From positions 1 to 64,000 of the forward strand of contig JAZRZA010000032.1 in assembly GCA_045601045.1 (NCBI GenBank): a stretch of 64,000 nt of DNA, written 5' to 3'. Made by a program: the position numbers and the translations under genes. Positions 17,946 through 26,084 of this stretch are shown in pieces. The notes under the pieces were generated by a model. It worked only from the letters and a program-made list of their open reading frames with translations, had not been told where the DNA came from and did not search any database. Source of the stretch: UBA1181 sp045601045 (GTDB lineage Bacteria; Bacteroidota; Bacteroidia; Bacteroidales; Paludibacteraceae). The first letter of the stretch is position 1. Each line of letters starts with the position of its first letter.

Positions 17946-18566
17946 TTACTCTCCAGCACCATCGGAGCCAAGCATCTCATTGATCAGCGACAACCCCTTG
18001 GAGGTAGCCACGCCCCTGAAATAGACATTGCACAAAATGCGGAGAATCTCCGAAAAGGGAGTACGGGCATAATCGTACGACCCCGCGGTGCGCATGGAAC
18101 TCAACATACCATAATACACCTCAGCCAAGACATCAGACGAGAAACTTTGGACAATATGGCCATCCCGTTGCGCATCCTGGATCAAAGCCTTAAAGTGTTC
18201 GAGTTGGGCACGCTTATTAAGTTTAATCTCCTCCACAATCTCCGGGAACATCGCCTCGGCGTCTGTAAAGAAATTGACATTGATGACCCTCAGCATGGAG
18301 ACTGAGTATTTGAACATCTCCAACAGGTAGGAAAATGAATTCGAGGTACTGTTGCGAAGCTCTTCGCGCATCTGATCGTTGGACATTTTAAAGTCTGCCA
18401 GACAAGCGCAAACCAATTCCTTCTTATCTGAGAAAAGTTCGTATATCGTACGCTTGGAGACAGACAAAGAGGCGGCGACCTTATCCATCGTCACCGACTT
18501 AATCCCCTGAGCCATAAAGAGATTCAGCGCACCTTTAATGATTTTTTCTCTGCAATCAGCACTCAT
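17946..18566 (-). CDS. TetR/AcrR family transcriptional regulator
   Basis: 206 residues. The N-terminal helix-turn-helix is typical (KSVTMDKVAASLSVSKRTIY, then ELFSDKKEL, about 20-55); the helical C-terminal ligand domain is not assignable. It is the first gene of the efflux operon and lies 31 nt before tolC, so it probably represses its own operon in response to an exported compound. A promoter (18625-18632) and a pair of 17-bp direct repeats (18707-18744) lie upstream. Confidence 0.93.
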   Translation of the reverse strand: MSADCREKIIKGALNLFMAQGIKSVTMDKVAASLSVSKRTIYELFSDKKELVCACLADFKMSNDQMREELRNSTSNSFSYLLEMFKYSVSMLRVINVNFFTDAEAMFPEIVEEIKLNKRAQLEHFKALIQDAQRDGHIVQSFSSDVLAEVYYGMLSSMRTAGSYDYARTPFSEILRILCNVYFRGVATSKGLSLINEMLGSDGAGE

Positions 18567-18624
18567 ATTCAGCGTTTTCTAACTTATTATGAAACATCAT
18601 ACTACTCGCCTTATTAAGCACTGA

Positions 18625-18632
18625 CAAAGGTA
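18625..18632 (-). promoter_or_regulatory. -7 element of the efflux operon promoter
   Basis: TACCTTTG on the - strand, about 60 nt before the TetR start codon, matches TAnnTTTG. The -33 element is poor (T-rich only), as expected for a regulated promoter. Confidence 0.5.
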
Positions 18633-18706
18633 CGCGAAAACTTTTTAAACGAAAATAGTTTTCTTGGTTTTTATATTTTTTAACATAACTAACGGACACA
18701 TTCGGC

Positions 18707-18744
18707 GATTTTATCGACGAATCGGCAGATTTTATCGACGAATC
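18707..18744. repeat. Two 17-bp direct repeats, 21-bp period
   Basis: GATTTTATCGACGAATC occurs at 18707-18723 and again at 18728-18744, separated by GGCA. The 21-bp period equals two helical turns, and each copy has GATT/AATC ends. It lies between the efflux operon promoter and the 3' end of the redox protein gene, so it may be a regulator-binding array. Confidence 0.55.
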
Positions 18745-18768
18745 AGATCATAAGGACGAAAATTAACA

Positions 18769-19224
18769 CTATTTCTCGTGTTTTTCGGCCCAAATCCTGG
18801 CTGCGGCCGCCACAATCTCCGCACAAGGTCGTTTCGCATAGTATGTGGCATTTCGTTCGGCTGGTTTATAAGTCTCTTTCGCATCCTTATCCAATCCCAG
18901 CAAATCGCGGCATTTCAAAAAGCCATTCGCCTCAATGAAATCCTTGGCCAGCTCCTGTACAATACGGTAATTCTCTCCCTTTCCCTCCGCATTTTTGGGA
19001 TCGGTCGTACCATATTTCAGACCGGCCAACAAAAAGATTCCGCACGCCGCGCCACACGTCTCACGCATACGTCCGATACCTCCGCCGAAAGAGGCAGAGA
19101 CCTTCAAAGCCTGCTCTTCGGTTAATCCATATAAATCAGCAAATGCCGCCACGACGGACTGAGAGCAATTAAATCCACTTTTAAAAAGTTCCTTCGCCCG
19201 CTCTACCCTCTCTTCATTATTCAT
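18769..19224 (-). CDS. C_GCAxxG_C_C family redox protein
   Basis: 151 residues with the full cysteine set of this family: NCSQSVV (C20), the glycine-rich GGGIGRMRETCGAACG (C57 and C61, the GCAxxG-type core), FLKCRDLLG (C104) and RPCAEIV (C133). Members are small cytosolic proteins thought to be redox-active or metal-binding; no defined reaction is known. The length is normal. It is transcribed toward the TetR gene, with 200 nt between them. Confidence 0.92.
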   Translation of the reverse strand: MNNEERVERAKELFKSGFNCSQSVVAAFADLYGLTEEQALKVSASFGGGIGRMRETCGAACGIFLLAGLKYGTTDPKNAEGKGENYRIVQELAKDFIEANGFLKCRDLLGLDKDAKETYKPAERNATYYAKRPCAEIVAAAARIWAEKHEK

Positions 19225-19390
19225 AAATTCAATGATTTTTGTTTATAAATAAAATATATTATACAATAAAATCATAAATCATAACGACCGTTTTTTCTAA
19301 AACATCAAATGATTTTTTGTCCAAAACATTCCCTTTCAAAGGTTAATACGAAATTTATAACTCATTGAATATCAATACTCAAACACCAAT

Positions 19391-19426
19391 AAAAAAGAAA
19401 AAGGAGAAACCTTTTCGTCTCTCCTT
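19391..19426 (-). terminator. Terminator after the tRNA gene
   Basis: On the - strand AAGGAGA (from 19426) pairs with TCTCCTT (ending at 19401), followed by TTTCTTTTTT. It lies 6 nt past the tRNA 3' end. Confidence 0.8.
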
Positions 19427-19431
19427 ATCCG

Positions 19432-19506
19432 TGGGCCCAACAGGGCTTGAACCTGTGACCCCCTGATTATGAGTCAGGTGCTACTAACCAACTGAGCTAT
19501 GGGCCC
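19432..19506 (-). tRNA. tRNA with CAT anticodon (Met or Ile2)
   Basis: The - strand folds as a cloverleaf. The acceptor GGGCCCA (19506-19500) pairs with TGGGCCC (19439-19433). A D arm contains AGCTCAGTTGGTTAG. The anticodon stem is CCTGA/TCAGG with loop CTCATAA, giving anticodon CAT. The T arm ACAGG-TTCAAGC-CCTGT has the invariant TTCAA. The 75 nt include the discriminator A; CCA is not encoded. It lacks initiator features (C1-A72 mismatch), so it is elongator Met or the lysidine-modified Ile2. The GACTCATAATC loop context resembles Ile2 and the variable/T arm resembles elongator Met, so I leave this open. Confidence 0.93.
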
Positions 19507-19509
19507 TAC

Positions 19510-19538
19510 TTGCAATTAACAAAAAATCGTTACCTTTG
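19510..19538 (+). promoter_or_regulatory. Promoter of ribF
   Basis: TTG (19510-19512), an 18-nt spacer and TACCTTTG (19531-19538) match the Bacteroidetes consensus, starting just behind the divergent tRNA gene. Confidence 0.65.
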
Positions 19539-19606
19539 CAAAGCGTCGACAAAAGTAGTATTTTGTCGGCAAAGTACAAAATTATTCGTTTAAAAAAAAG
19601 AAGAAG

Positions 19607-20533
19607 ATGGAATTGATAAACGAGACAGATTTGGCATGTAAAGAGGGGCTTGCCCTCACGATCGGTTTCTTTGATGGCGTACATCACGGACACTTGTTTT
19701 TAGCGGAGCAATTGGCCCAAGTCGCGAAAAAGGAGGGGCTCAAATCAGCCATTCTGACCTTCTGGCCTCATCCAAGAATTATCTTGAACGAGGATTATCA
19801 ACCAAGGCTTCTCAACACCTATCACGAGAAATTGGATCTACTCCAAAAACTCCCCGTTGACTACTGCGTCCAGATGCCATTCACCACAGACGTCTCTAAT
19901 CTCAGCGCGCACGATTTCATGGAGAAGATCCTCAGAGACAAATTAAATGTCCGCCATCTTCTCATCGGATATGACCACCGTTTCGGCAAAAACCGCGAGG
20001 AGGGCTTTGACGACTACTGCGCATACGGCAAAGAGTTAGGCATCACCGTAAGCCGCGCAGAACCTTACGAGGAGAACGACTTCACCATCAGTTCATCCTT
20101 CATCCGTAACTTATTAGGTGTGGGTGATATCGAATTGGCGAACAAGTACCTCGGATACGAATACAACATCGTGGGAAAAGTGATCCACGGACAACAAAAC
20201 GGTCGCAAACTAGGTTTCCCAACCGCCAACATCGAACCGGAGATCTACAATAAGTGCATTCCAAGCTACGGCGTATATGCCGTGAAGATAGATATAGCGG
20301 ACAAACAATTCAAAGGCATGGCTTGCATCGGCACCCGACCAACCTACGGAGGAGGCGACATGTCGATCGAAGTCAATATCTTCGATTTCACCCAGGAGAT
20401 CTACGACGAAAAGATCAAAATCACTTTCCTCCACAAGCTGAGATCGTTGAACAAGTATAGCAACGAAGAGGAGCTCAAATCAGCCATCACAGCGGACAGG
20501 GAAAAAGCACTTCAATTTTTCGCCCAAGCGTAA
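19607..20533 (+). CDS. ribF: Bifunctional riboflavin kinase/FAD synthetase
   Basis: Phosphorylates riboflavin to FMN and adenylylates FMN to FAD in the cytosol. In the N-terminal FAD synthetase, GFFDGVHHGHLFL (about 22-34) contains the nucleotidyltransferase HxGH motif, with WPHPR and a later SSSFIR (ISSSFIR) motif. In the C-terminal riboflavin kinase, GRKLGFPTANIE and IGTRPTYGGG carry the substrate/metal motifs. The 308 residues are normal for the family. It lies divergently from the tRNA, with its own promoter, and 20 nt before a glycosyltransferase gene. Confidence 0.95.
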   Translation: MELINETDLACKEGLALTIGFFDGVHHGHLFLAEQLAQVAKKEGLKSAILTFWPHPRIILNEDYQPRLLNTYHEKLDLLQKLPVDYCVQMPFTTDVSNLSAHDFMEKILRDKLNVRHLLIGYDHRFGKNREEGFDDYCAYGKELGITVSRAEPYEENDFTISSSFIRNLLGVGDIELANKYLGYEYNIVGKVIHGQQNGRKLGFPTANIEPEIYNKCIPSYGVYAVKIDIADKQFKGMACIGTRPTYGGGDMSIEVNIFDFTQEIYDEKIKITFLHKLRSLNKYSNEEELKSAITADREKALQFFAQA

Positions 20534-20552
20534 ATCAAACGAGTGGATTGCC

Positions 20553-21479
20553 ATGACAGTTGACGTAATCATACCAACGTGCCAACCCGGGCCGGAATTG
20601 CCACAACTATTGCAGTCCCTACTCCAACAGACCATTCGTCCGAATCAAATCATCTTGATGAACACATTAACGGACGAATGCGACAAAAGTCGCTTCGAGG
20701 AATGTTACGGCATATCGGACAACATCTCGATCACCCACATCAAGCCCTCGGAGTTCGACCACGCCACCACGCGCAACCAAGGCGCGAAACTAAGCAGTGC
20801 CGACTATATACTCTTCTGCACGCAAGATATCGTACCGCTCACCAATAAACTCATAGAGGAATTACTAAAAGAGCAAAACGATGAGGTGATCCTCTCCTAC
20901 GCGCGTCAGTCCGGGGACCCCGACTGCGCTATCGAGTGGCTATCCAGGGCATTCAACTATCCAGCCATTTCACAAATCAAAAGAGGAAAGGACAAGGAAG
21001 AGTTGGGCATTAAAACCATCTTCTGCTCCAACGCATGCGCATTATACAACCGGGAGAAATTTTGGGAGTTAAATGGTTTCGACGACCTCAACATCTTCAA
21101 TGAGGACATGCTCTTCGCATACCGCGTCATCCAATCGGGGTACGCCATCGCCTACTCAGCTTCGGCCAACGTGAAACACACTCACAATTATAGTTGCAAA
21201 AAAATCTTCCACCGCTACTTTGACCAGGGCGTCTCCCAACGTATGAATCAAGACATATTCGAGCAATTCTCCTCCATGAACGAAGGGAAAAGACAAGCAT
21301 ACTTTATTCTCGGACATCTTTGGGAAAATAAACAATATAAAGAGATCTTCCGATTCTTCGGACAAAGCATCGCCAAAATCGCAGGATATCAACTGGGAAT
21401 ACACTACGACAAGCTCTCCACGAAGTGTTGCCAAGAGCTGAGCATGAACAAAAACTTCTTTAAAGAACACAATAAGTAG
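20553..21479 (+). CDS. Glycosyltransferase family 2 protein (rhamnosyltransferase-like)
   Basis: 308 residues with the GT-A fold of family 2: VDVIIPTCQPGPELPQLLQS at the start, FDHATTRNQGAKLSSADYIL, and a TQD motif in the position of DxD. GFDDLNIFNEDMLFAYRVI is the acceptor-side ED motif of the RfbF-like rhamnosyltransferases. It probably adds a sugar to an LPS core or O-antigen at the cytosolic face; donor and acceptor cannot be told. It starts 20 nt after ribF and may be co-transcribed. Confidence 0.88.
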   Translation: MTVDVIIPTCQPGPELPQLLQSLLQQTIRPNQIILMNTLTDECDKSRFEECYGISDNISITHIKPSEFDHATTRNQGAKLSSADYILFCTQDIVPLTNKLIEELLKEQNDEVILSYARQSGDPDCAIEWLSRAFNYPAISQIKRGKDKEELGIKTIFCSNACALYNREKFWELNGFDDLNIFNEDMLFAYRVIQSGYAIAYSASANVKHTHNYSCKKIFHRYFDQGVSQRMNQDIFEQFSSMNEGKRQAYFILGHLWENKQYKEIFRFFGQSIAKIAGYQLGIHYDKLSTKCCQELSMNKNFFKEHNK

Positions 21480-21595
21480 CCCTACTGCGTAAGAAAAAAA
21501 TCGGGTCGGCAAAGATTATTTCAGCCACTTAAGCAACAAAATCATTTAGAAAAGTCATAAAAAATCGTGGAAGGGGAATTTTTCCACACTAAAAA

Positions 21596-21626
21596 TTGTG
21601 TGTATTGTGGAATAATTCTACATTTG
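21596..21626 (+). promoter_or_regulatory. Promoter of candidate small RNA 1
   Basis: TTG (21596-21598), a 20-nt spacer and TACATTTG (21619-21626). A small hairpin (GTGGAA 21567-21572, TTCCAC 21582-21587) lies just upstream. Confidence 0.6.
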
Positions 21627-21631
21627 CATAG

Positions 21632-21756
21632 TTTTAAGAAAGGGACAGAATTTAGGTAAAGACTTCAATATTCAATCATATACACATCATATACATAAGA
21701 TTTTAAAAGTTAATAGTAGAGTTCCATTCATCGTGATGATGAGTGGAATTTTTTTT
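21632..21756 (+). ncRNA. Candidate small RNA 1 (about 125 nt)
   Basis: Transcription is expected to start near 21632 and to stop at a strong terminator. That terminator has an 11-bp stem, TTCCATTCATC (21722-21732) with GATGAGTGGAA (21738-21748, one G-T pair), followed by eight T. No ORF lies between promoter and terminator, and no gene follows directly, so it is not a leader. The inner part is A-rich and mostly unpaired, which suits a regulatory RNA. I do not recognise a known family. Confidence 0.5.
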
Positions 21757-21903
21757 GACAAAAAACAAGAGACGAACGGCAACGCTCATTTTCCAACAAA
21801 ATCATTGAGTTAGCAAAGGGCACCCATGAAAAAATTTAGAGAAACGCCCTAATCTTTATAATTCACAAATAAATTAAAAAATTGTTATTTTTTCACTGCA
21901 CCA

Positions 21904-21935
21904 TTTGGAAGTGGAAGAAAAAGATTCTATATTTG
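21904..21935 (+). promoter_or_regulatory. Promoter of candidate small RNA 2
   Basis: TTTG (21904-21907), a 20-nt spacer and TATATTTG (21928-21935) give a full match to the Bacteroidetes consensus. Confidence 0.65.
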
Positions 21936-21940
21936 TGTCA

Positions 21941-22017
21941 CTGATAGATATTTAAATAACTTTAAGAAAAACCACGATTAATGCGATTCGTTGTGAAACG
22001 AGTCGCATTTCACTTTT
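21941..22017 (+). ncRNA. Candidate small RNA 2 (about 77 nt)
   Basis: A predicted start near 21941 is followed by about 40 unpaired A/T-rich nucleotides. A 13-bp stem comes next, AATGCGATTCGTT (21980-21992) with AACGAGTCGCATT (21997-22009), loop GTGA, ending in TTCACTTTTTAC. No ORF fits. The next gene begins 168 nt further on. It could be a short non-coding RNA or an attenuated leader of the downstream glycosyltransferase; the first is favoured because the hairpin behaves as a terminator. Confidence 0.5.
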
Positions 22018-22184
22018 TACACGATACCCTTTCGATCCAACTAAGACCTAAATCAAACTAAGGCCAAAATCATTTTCATCAATGACATTATCGTTTACCG
22101 TCAAAACCAAAAATCTTCAGGAATAGTTTACGCATTGAAAAAATTTCGTAAATTCGCCCTATATTCCCTATTATCAAGAAGAGT

Positions 22185-22931
22185 ATGACGAATATTTCGG
22201 CTGTAATAATCACTAAAAACGAAGAGCTAAACATCGAGCGATGCATTCGATCGATGAGTGGAATTGCGGACGAGATATTAGTCGTTGATTCCTTTTCATC
22301 GGACAAAACGGAAGATATATGCCAACAGCTAGGCGTGAAATTCATCCGACACGAGTTCAACGGTTACGGTCCTCAAAAACAATACGCCGTCGCCCAAGCA
22401 AGCCACGACTGGATCCTCAGTCTGGATGCAGACGAAGAGCTTACCGAAGAACTCCGCACCTCTATCATGAACATCAAACAGGGAATAGAACCAGATCCAA
22501 GCACGGCATTCAGTTTCTCCCGCAAAAACTACTATTGCAAGCGACTTATCCGTTTCATAGGATGGGGGCACGACACAAAAATCCGCCTTTTCAACAGAAA
22601 ATTCGCCAACTGGACCAATCACCTGGTTCACGAAAGCGTGGAATGTTCCAAATTAGGCAAAGTAGAGAAATTGGAGGGAGAATTGCGACACTATACATAC
22701 AACAGTGTGGAACAGCACAAGCAGAAGACCATCAGCTACGCCCAACTGGCTGCCAAAGAGATTGAAGCAAGCGGCAAACACTACAGCAAAGCGATGGTAG
22801 CCTTAAAATCCAGTTATCGATTTCTATTGGACTACCTTTTCAAACTTGGCATACTGGACGGATACTACGGTTTTAAGATATGCCAAATGAACGCCTTATA
22901 TGTCCGTCTAAAATATTCAGGAGGAAAATAA
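22185..22931 (+). CDS. Glycosyltransferase family 2 protein (LPS core, WaaE/KdtX-like)
   Basis: 248 residues. ISAVIITKNEELNIERCIRS at the N-terminus, DEILVVDSFSSDKT, and the donor-site SLDADEELTEEL (DAD as DxD) place it with WaaE/KdtX-type family 2 enzymes, which add a sugar to the inner core of LPS. RLIRFIGWGHDTKIRLFNR and the following HLVHESVE are the conserved acceptor region of this group. Its TAA stop overlaps the ATG of the following kinase gene (TAATG), so the two are probably translated together and modify the same core region. Confidence 0.9.
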   Translation: MTNISAVIITKNEELNIERCIRSMSGIADEILVVDSFSSDKTEDICQQLGVKFIRHEFNGYGPQKQYAVAQASHDWILSLDADEELTEELRTSIMNIKQGIEPDPSTAFSFSRKNYYCKRLIRFIGWGHDTKIRLFNRKFANWTNHLVHESVECSKLGKVEKLEGELRHYTYNSVEQHKQKTISYAQLAAKEIEASGKHYSKAMVALKSSYRFLLDYLFKLGILDGYYGFKICQMNALYVRLKYSGGK

Positions 22932-23704
22932 TGAAAGTTTGCATCCACCAGTCTTACGAAGATTTACGCCCTTTCATCGAGGAAATTCCCACGAAGTTCG
23001 ACCAAGAAGGCGAGATGATATACAACGGCAGAAGGAATAAACTCAAAGCTTTTCAGGTAAACGGATACACCCTCAACGTAAAGTCTTATCGAGTGCCCAT
23101 TTTCATAAACCGCATCATCTATACTTGGCTACGCAAATCCAAAGCGCAGAGAGCTTACGAACATGCCATAACACTGATGGAAAGGGGATTTTTAACGCCA
23201 AACCCCGTCGCTTACATAGAGATGAAGAAGAACGGATTACTACATCGCAGTTTCTTCATCTGTTTACACACGCCCCTGGATGGACACATGCGCCTATTTA
23301 ACGATGGCGACACAACCAATGAAGGGAAGGAGCAACTCATCAAAGAATTCGCCCTTTTCACCGCAAAATTGCACGAATCGGGCGTCCTGCACTGCGATTA
23401 CTCACCGGGCAACATTCTCTACGGAAAGATTGCCGACGAGGGGGATCATCAATATGAATTCTCGCTTGTCGACATCAACCGAATGCAGTTCAGACCGGTC
23501 TCGGTAGAGATGGGCTGCGAAAATTTTAGTCGAATGAGGGGTAACGACGACTTTTTCCGAACAGTTGCCACCTATTACGCGAAAGCGAGAAACTACGACG
23601 TGGAACGTTGCGTGGAGAAATTCCTCCACTACAAAAGAGAAGACAGAGCAAAGAGAGCTAAAAAAGAGCGATTCAAGCAACTACGAAAGAAAATATTCGC
23701 CTAA
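22931..23704 (+). CDS. InaA/Kdo-kinase-like lipopolysaccharide kinase
   Basis: 257 residues from the ATG at 22931, which follows AGGAGG by 6 nt; an upstream in-frame start at 22880 inside the previous gene is less likely. It is a small protein-kinase-like fold of the LPS kinase group (InaA, RfaP, KdkA): the catalytic loop HCDYSPGNILY (H154-x-D156-x4-N161) and the metal-binding Asp in SLVDINRMQF are intact. It likely phosphorylates a Kdo or heptose residue of the LPS core on the cytosolic side. Its coupling to the WaaE-like gene supports this. Confidence 0.87.
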   Translation: MKVCIHQSYEDLRPFIEEIPTKFDQEGEMIYNGRRNKLKAFQVNGYTLNVKSYRVPIFINRIIYTWLRKSKAQRAYEHAITLMERGFLTPNPVAYIEMKKNGLLHRSFFICLHTPLDGHMRLFNDGDTTNEGKEQLIKEFALFTAKLHESGVLHCDYSPGNILYGKIADEGDHQYEFSLVDINRMQFRPVSVEMGCENFSRMRGNDDFFRTVATYYAKARNYDVERCVEKFLHYKREDRAKRAKKERFKQLRKKIFA

Positions 23705-23859
23705 ACAACGAAATTAGCATAGCTATGAAATAATTAAATCGCCTTCAAGCTTGCCACCGAACGCACCATAACAATCCGCAGATTGGGCAATCCGAATTAA
23801 TAAAAAAAAACTATATTTGCCATTACAATTTTCGAATATAAAAATCATCAATTTTCACT

Positions 23860-24486
23860 ATGGCTAAGTTCTTTCTAAAAATGAAACACTGGCAATTATT
23901 TCTATTGCTATACTCTGCTTACATCATCTTTATGATTTACTGGATATTCCAGATCGGAAAGTCAATGCATTCCCTTTTTCAAAATGGGACGGAGCCTAAC
24001 ATAGACCATCTTGACCAGAGCATGCTCTCTTTCTTCCCTTTATTATTGTCTATAGGACTAATTTATTTCTTCTACCTTTTCACCCTATTACGAGCGCTAT
24101 ACGACGCACAACCAGTGGAGTTGCGGAAGGGATTAAAATCCCCAATCTTCTGCTTGGTTTTCATAGCTATCTATATGATGATAATTAATGCCTACAGCAT
24201 GTACATCTTCACCAACACCAGCCACCCTGAGGATATGTTCAATGCAATTCATCCACTAGCCATCATAATAATGGTTCCATGTCACTTTTTCTGCATCTTT
24301 TCCATGCTCTATGTTCTATACAAATTGGCAAAACTCTTGAAAACAGTTGAAATGCAGAGAGAAGCCCAAGGTGAGGATTTCTTGGGAGAATTTTTCTTAT
24401 TCTGGATGCATCCAATAGGAGTTTGGTTCCTACAACCCCGTATCAACAAGATTTTCGAGGATAAAAAACAAGGAATAATAGAATAA
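23860..24486 (+). CDS. Hypothetical membrane protein
   Basis: 208 residues with about four transmembrane helices (near 10-32, 58-80, 93-115 and 128-152) and a conserved-looking C-terminal motif, FWMHPIGVWFLQPRIN. No known domain is recognised. A TATATTTG -7 element lies about 45 nt upstream, so it is probably a separate transcription unit. Being polytopic with a short charged tail, it might be an inner-membrane accessory protein; the function is unknown. Confidence 0.8.
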   Translation: MAKFFLKMKHWQLFLLLYSAYIIFMIYWIFQIGKSMHSLFQNGTEPNIDHLDQSMLSFFPLLLSIGLIYFFYLFTLLRALYDAQPVELRKGLKSPIFCLVFIAIYMMIINAYSMYIFTNTSHPEDMFNAIHPLAIIIMVPCHFFCIFSMLYVLYKLAKLLKTVEMQREAQGEDFLGEFFLFWMHPIGVWFLQPRINKIFEDKKQGIIE

Positions 24487-24520
24487 CATAAAAAGCAAGG
24501 AGAGTTAAGCGATTATACAC

Positions 24521-24528
24521 TATCTTTG
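24521..24528 (+). promoter_or_regulatory. -7 element of the HerA-like gene promoter
   Basis: TATCTTTG, 34 nt before the ATG at 24562, matches TAnnTTTG. No clear TTG lies at the right distance. Confidence 0.45.
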
Positions 24529-24561
24529 CACTACTATTAACAAAACAGGATTTTTAAGGCT

Positions 24562-26073
24562 ATGTTAGACAACGAGAACCGCTTATATGTAGCACATTCA
24601 GACCATCCGCTCTTCATCGAGCCCAAGATGGCCAATCGTCACGGTCTCATCGCAGGTGCGACCGGCACAGGAAAGACAGTTTCCCTCCAAGTATTAGCAG
24701 AAACATTCAGCGATTTGGGTGTGCCTTGCTTTATGGCGGATATGAAGGGTGATTTGTCTGGTGTTTACAAGGCAGGATCGCTTTCCAAATTCATAGAGAA
24801 GAGACAGAATGAGTTTGGCGTTCAATTCGATTTCCAACCCTATCCCGTGCAATTTTTCGACGTCTATCAAACGCAAGGACATCCATTGCGTGTGACGGTG
24901 AGAGATTTCGGCGTGACGCTATTTTCCCGCATCATGTCGCTCAGCGACACACAAGAGGGAGTGCTTACCGCCATCTTCAAAATCGCGGAGGACAAGAACA
25001 TGCCTTTGGATGATTTGAAGGATCTACGTGCCATGTTGAACTACGTGGGACAGAACGCCAAAGAATATCAAACCGACTACGGTAACATCTCCTCACAGTC
25101 CGTTGGAGCCATCCAAAGAAATCTGCTCGCGCTTCAAGAGCAAGGCGGCGACCTTTTCTTCGGATTGCCATCTTTTGACATCGACGATTTCTTCTCCATC
25201 GAGAAGATCAACGGCATCAAAAAGGGTATGATCAACATCCTAGCCGCCGATAAATTGTACAATTCACCTAGATTATACTCAGCCTTCTTGATGTGGCTGT
25301 TGACCTCCATCTACAACAAAATGCCAGAGGTGGGTGACATGGACAAACCAAAGTTCATCTTCTTCTTCGACGAGGCGCACTTGTTGTTCAACGACGCTTC
25401 CAAAGCATTGTTGGAACAAATTGAGAAGATTGTACGTTTGATCCGTTCCAAGGGAGTGGGCGTCTATTTCATCACCCAAAACCCAATGGATATTCCAGAG
25501 AATGTCTTAGGACAATTGGGTAACAAGGTGCAACACGCTTTGCGCGCCTTCACGCCGAAAGACCAAAAAGCGGTGAAAGCGGTAGCTCAATCCTTCTGTA
25601 CCAACCCTGACCTCGACACAGAGAAGGCGTTATTAGAGTTGGAGACTGGAGAGGCTCTCATCTCCTTCTTGAACGAGAAAGGAAATCCAAACATGGTGGA
25701 GAGAGCGAAGATGCTCTGTCCGCAAGGCCAAATCGGTCCTATCACAGAGGAGGAGCGATCGGAAGCGATGAAAAACTCCGGATTGGAGAATAAATACGGC
25801 AAAACAATGGATCGCGAATCGGCCTACGAAATGCTTCAAAAGATTGATGAAGCCAAGAAGCGGGAAGAGGAACAACTTGCCAAAGAGAAAGAGCTAGAAA
25901 AAGAGAAGAAAGAGAAGGAAAAAGCCGCTGAAAAGGGGAAAAAGAGCTCATCGAAAGCGGCTGCCAAGAGCAAATCCGTCTTCTGGAGTGTACTGAACAA
26001 ATTACTCACCAACCTCGGAAATGCCCTTATCAGAAACCTACTCGGCAGCAGCTCCAAAAAGAGAAAAAGATAA
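24562..26073 (+). CDS. HerA-like helicase/DUF853 ATPase (YjgR family)
   Basis: 503 residues. Walker A is GATGTGKTVSLQ (about 32-43); Walker B is FIFFFDEAHLLF (about 267-278); an arginine-rich RLIRSKGVGVYFITQNP segment follows. This is the HerA/FtsK-like AAA+ fold of the DUF853 (YjgR) family. The physiological role of these proteins is not established; related HerA proteins translocate DNA. The C-terminal 70 residues are a highly charged K/E linker ending in a basic tail (SSSKKRKR), which may bind nucleic acid. Confidence 0.9.
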   Translation: MLDNENRLYVAHSDHPLFIEPKMANRHGLIAGATGTGKTVSLQVLAETFSDLGVPCFMADMKGDLSGVYKAGSLSKFIEKRQNEFGVQFDFQPYPVQFFDVYQTQGHPLRVTVRDFGVTLFSRIMSLSDTQEGVLTAIFKIAEDKNMPLDDLKDLRAMLNYVGQNAKEYQTDYGNISSQSVGAIQRNLLALQEQGGDLFFGLPSFDIDDFFSIEKINGIKKGMINILAADKLYNSPRLYSAFLMWLLTSIYNKMPEVGDMDKPKFIFFFDEAHLLFNDASKALLEQIEKIVRLIRSKGVGVYFITQNPMDIPENVLGQLGNKVQHALRAFTPKDQKAVKAVAQSFCTNPDLDTEKALLELETGEALISFLNEKGNPNMVERAKMLCPQGQIGPITEEERSEAMKNSGLENKYGKTMDRESAYEMLQKIDEAKKREEEQLAKEKELEKEKKEKEKAAEKGKKSSSKAAAKSKSVFWSVLNKLLTNLGNALIRNLLGSSSKKRKR

Positions 26074-26084
26074 TAGAGATTAAT

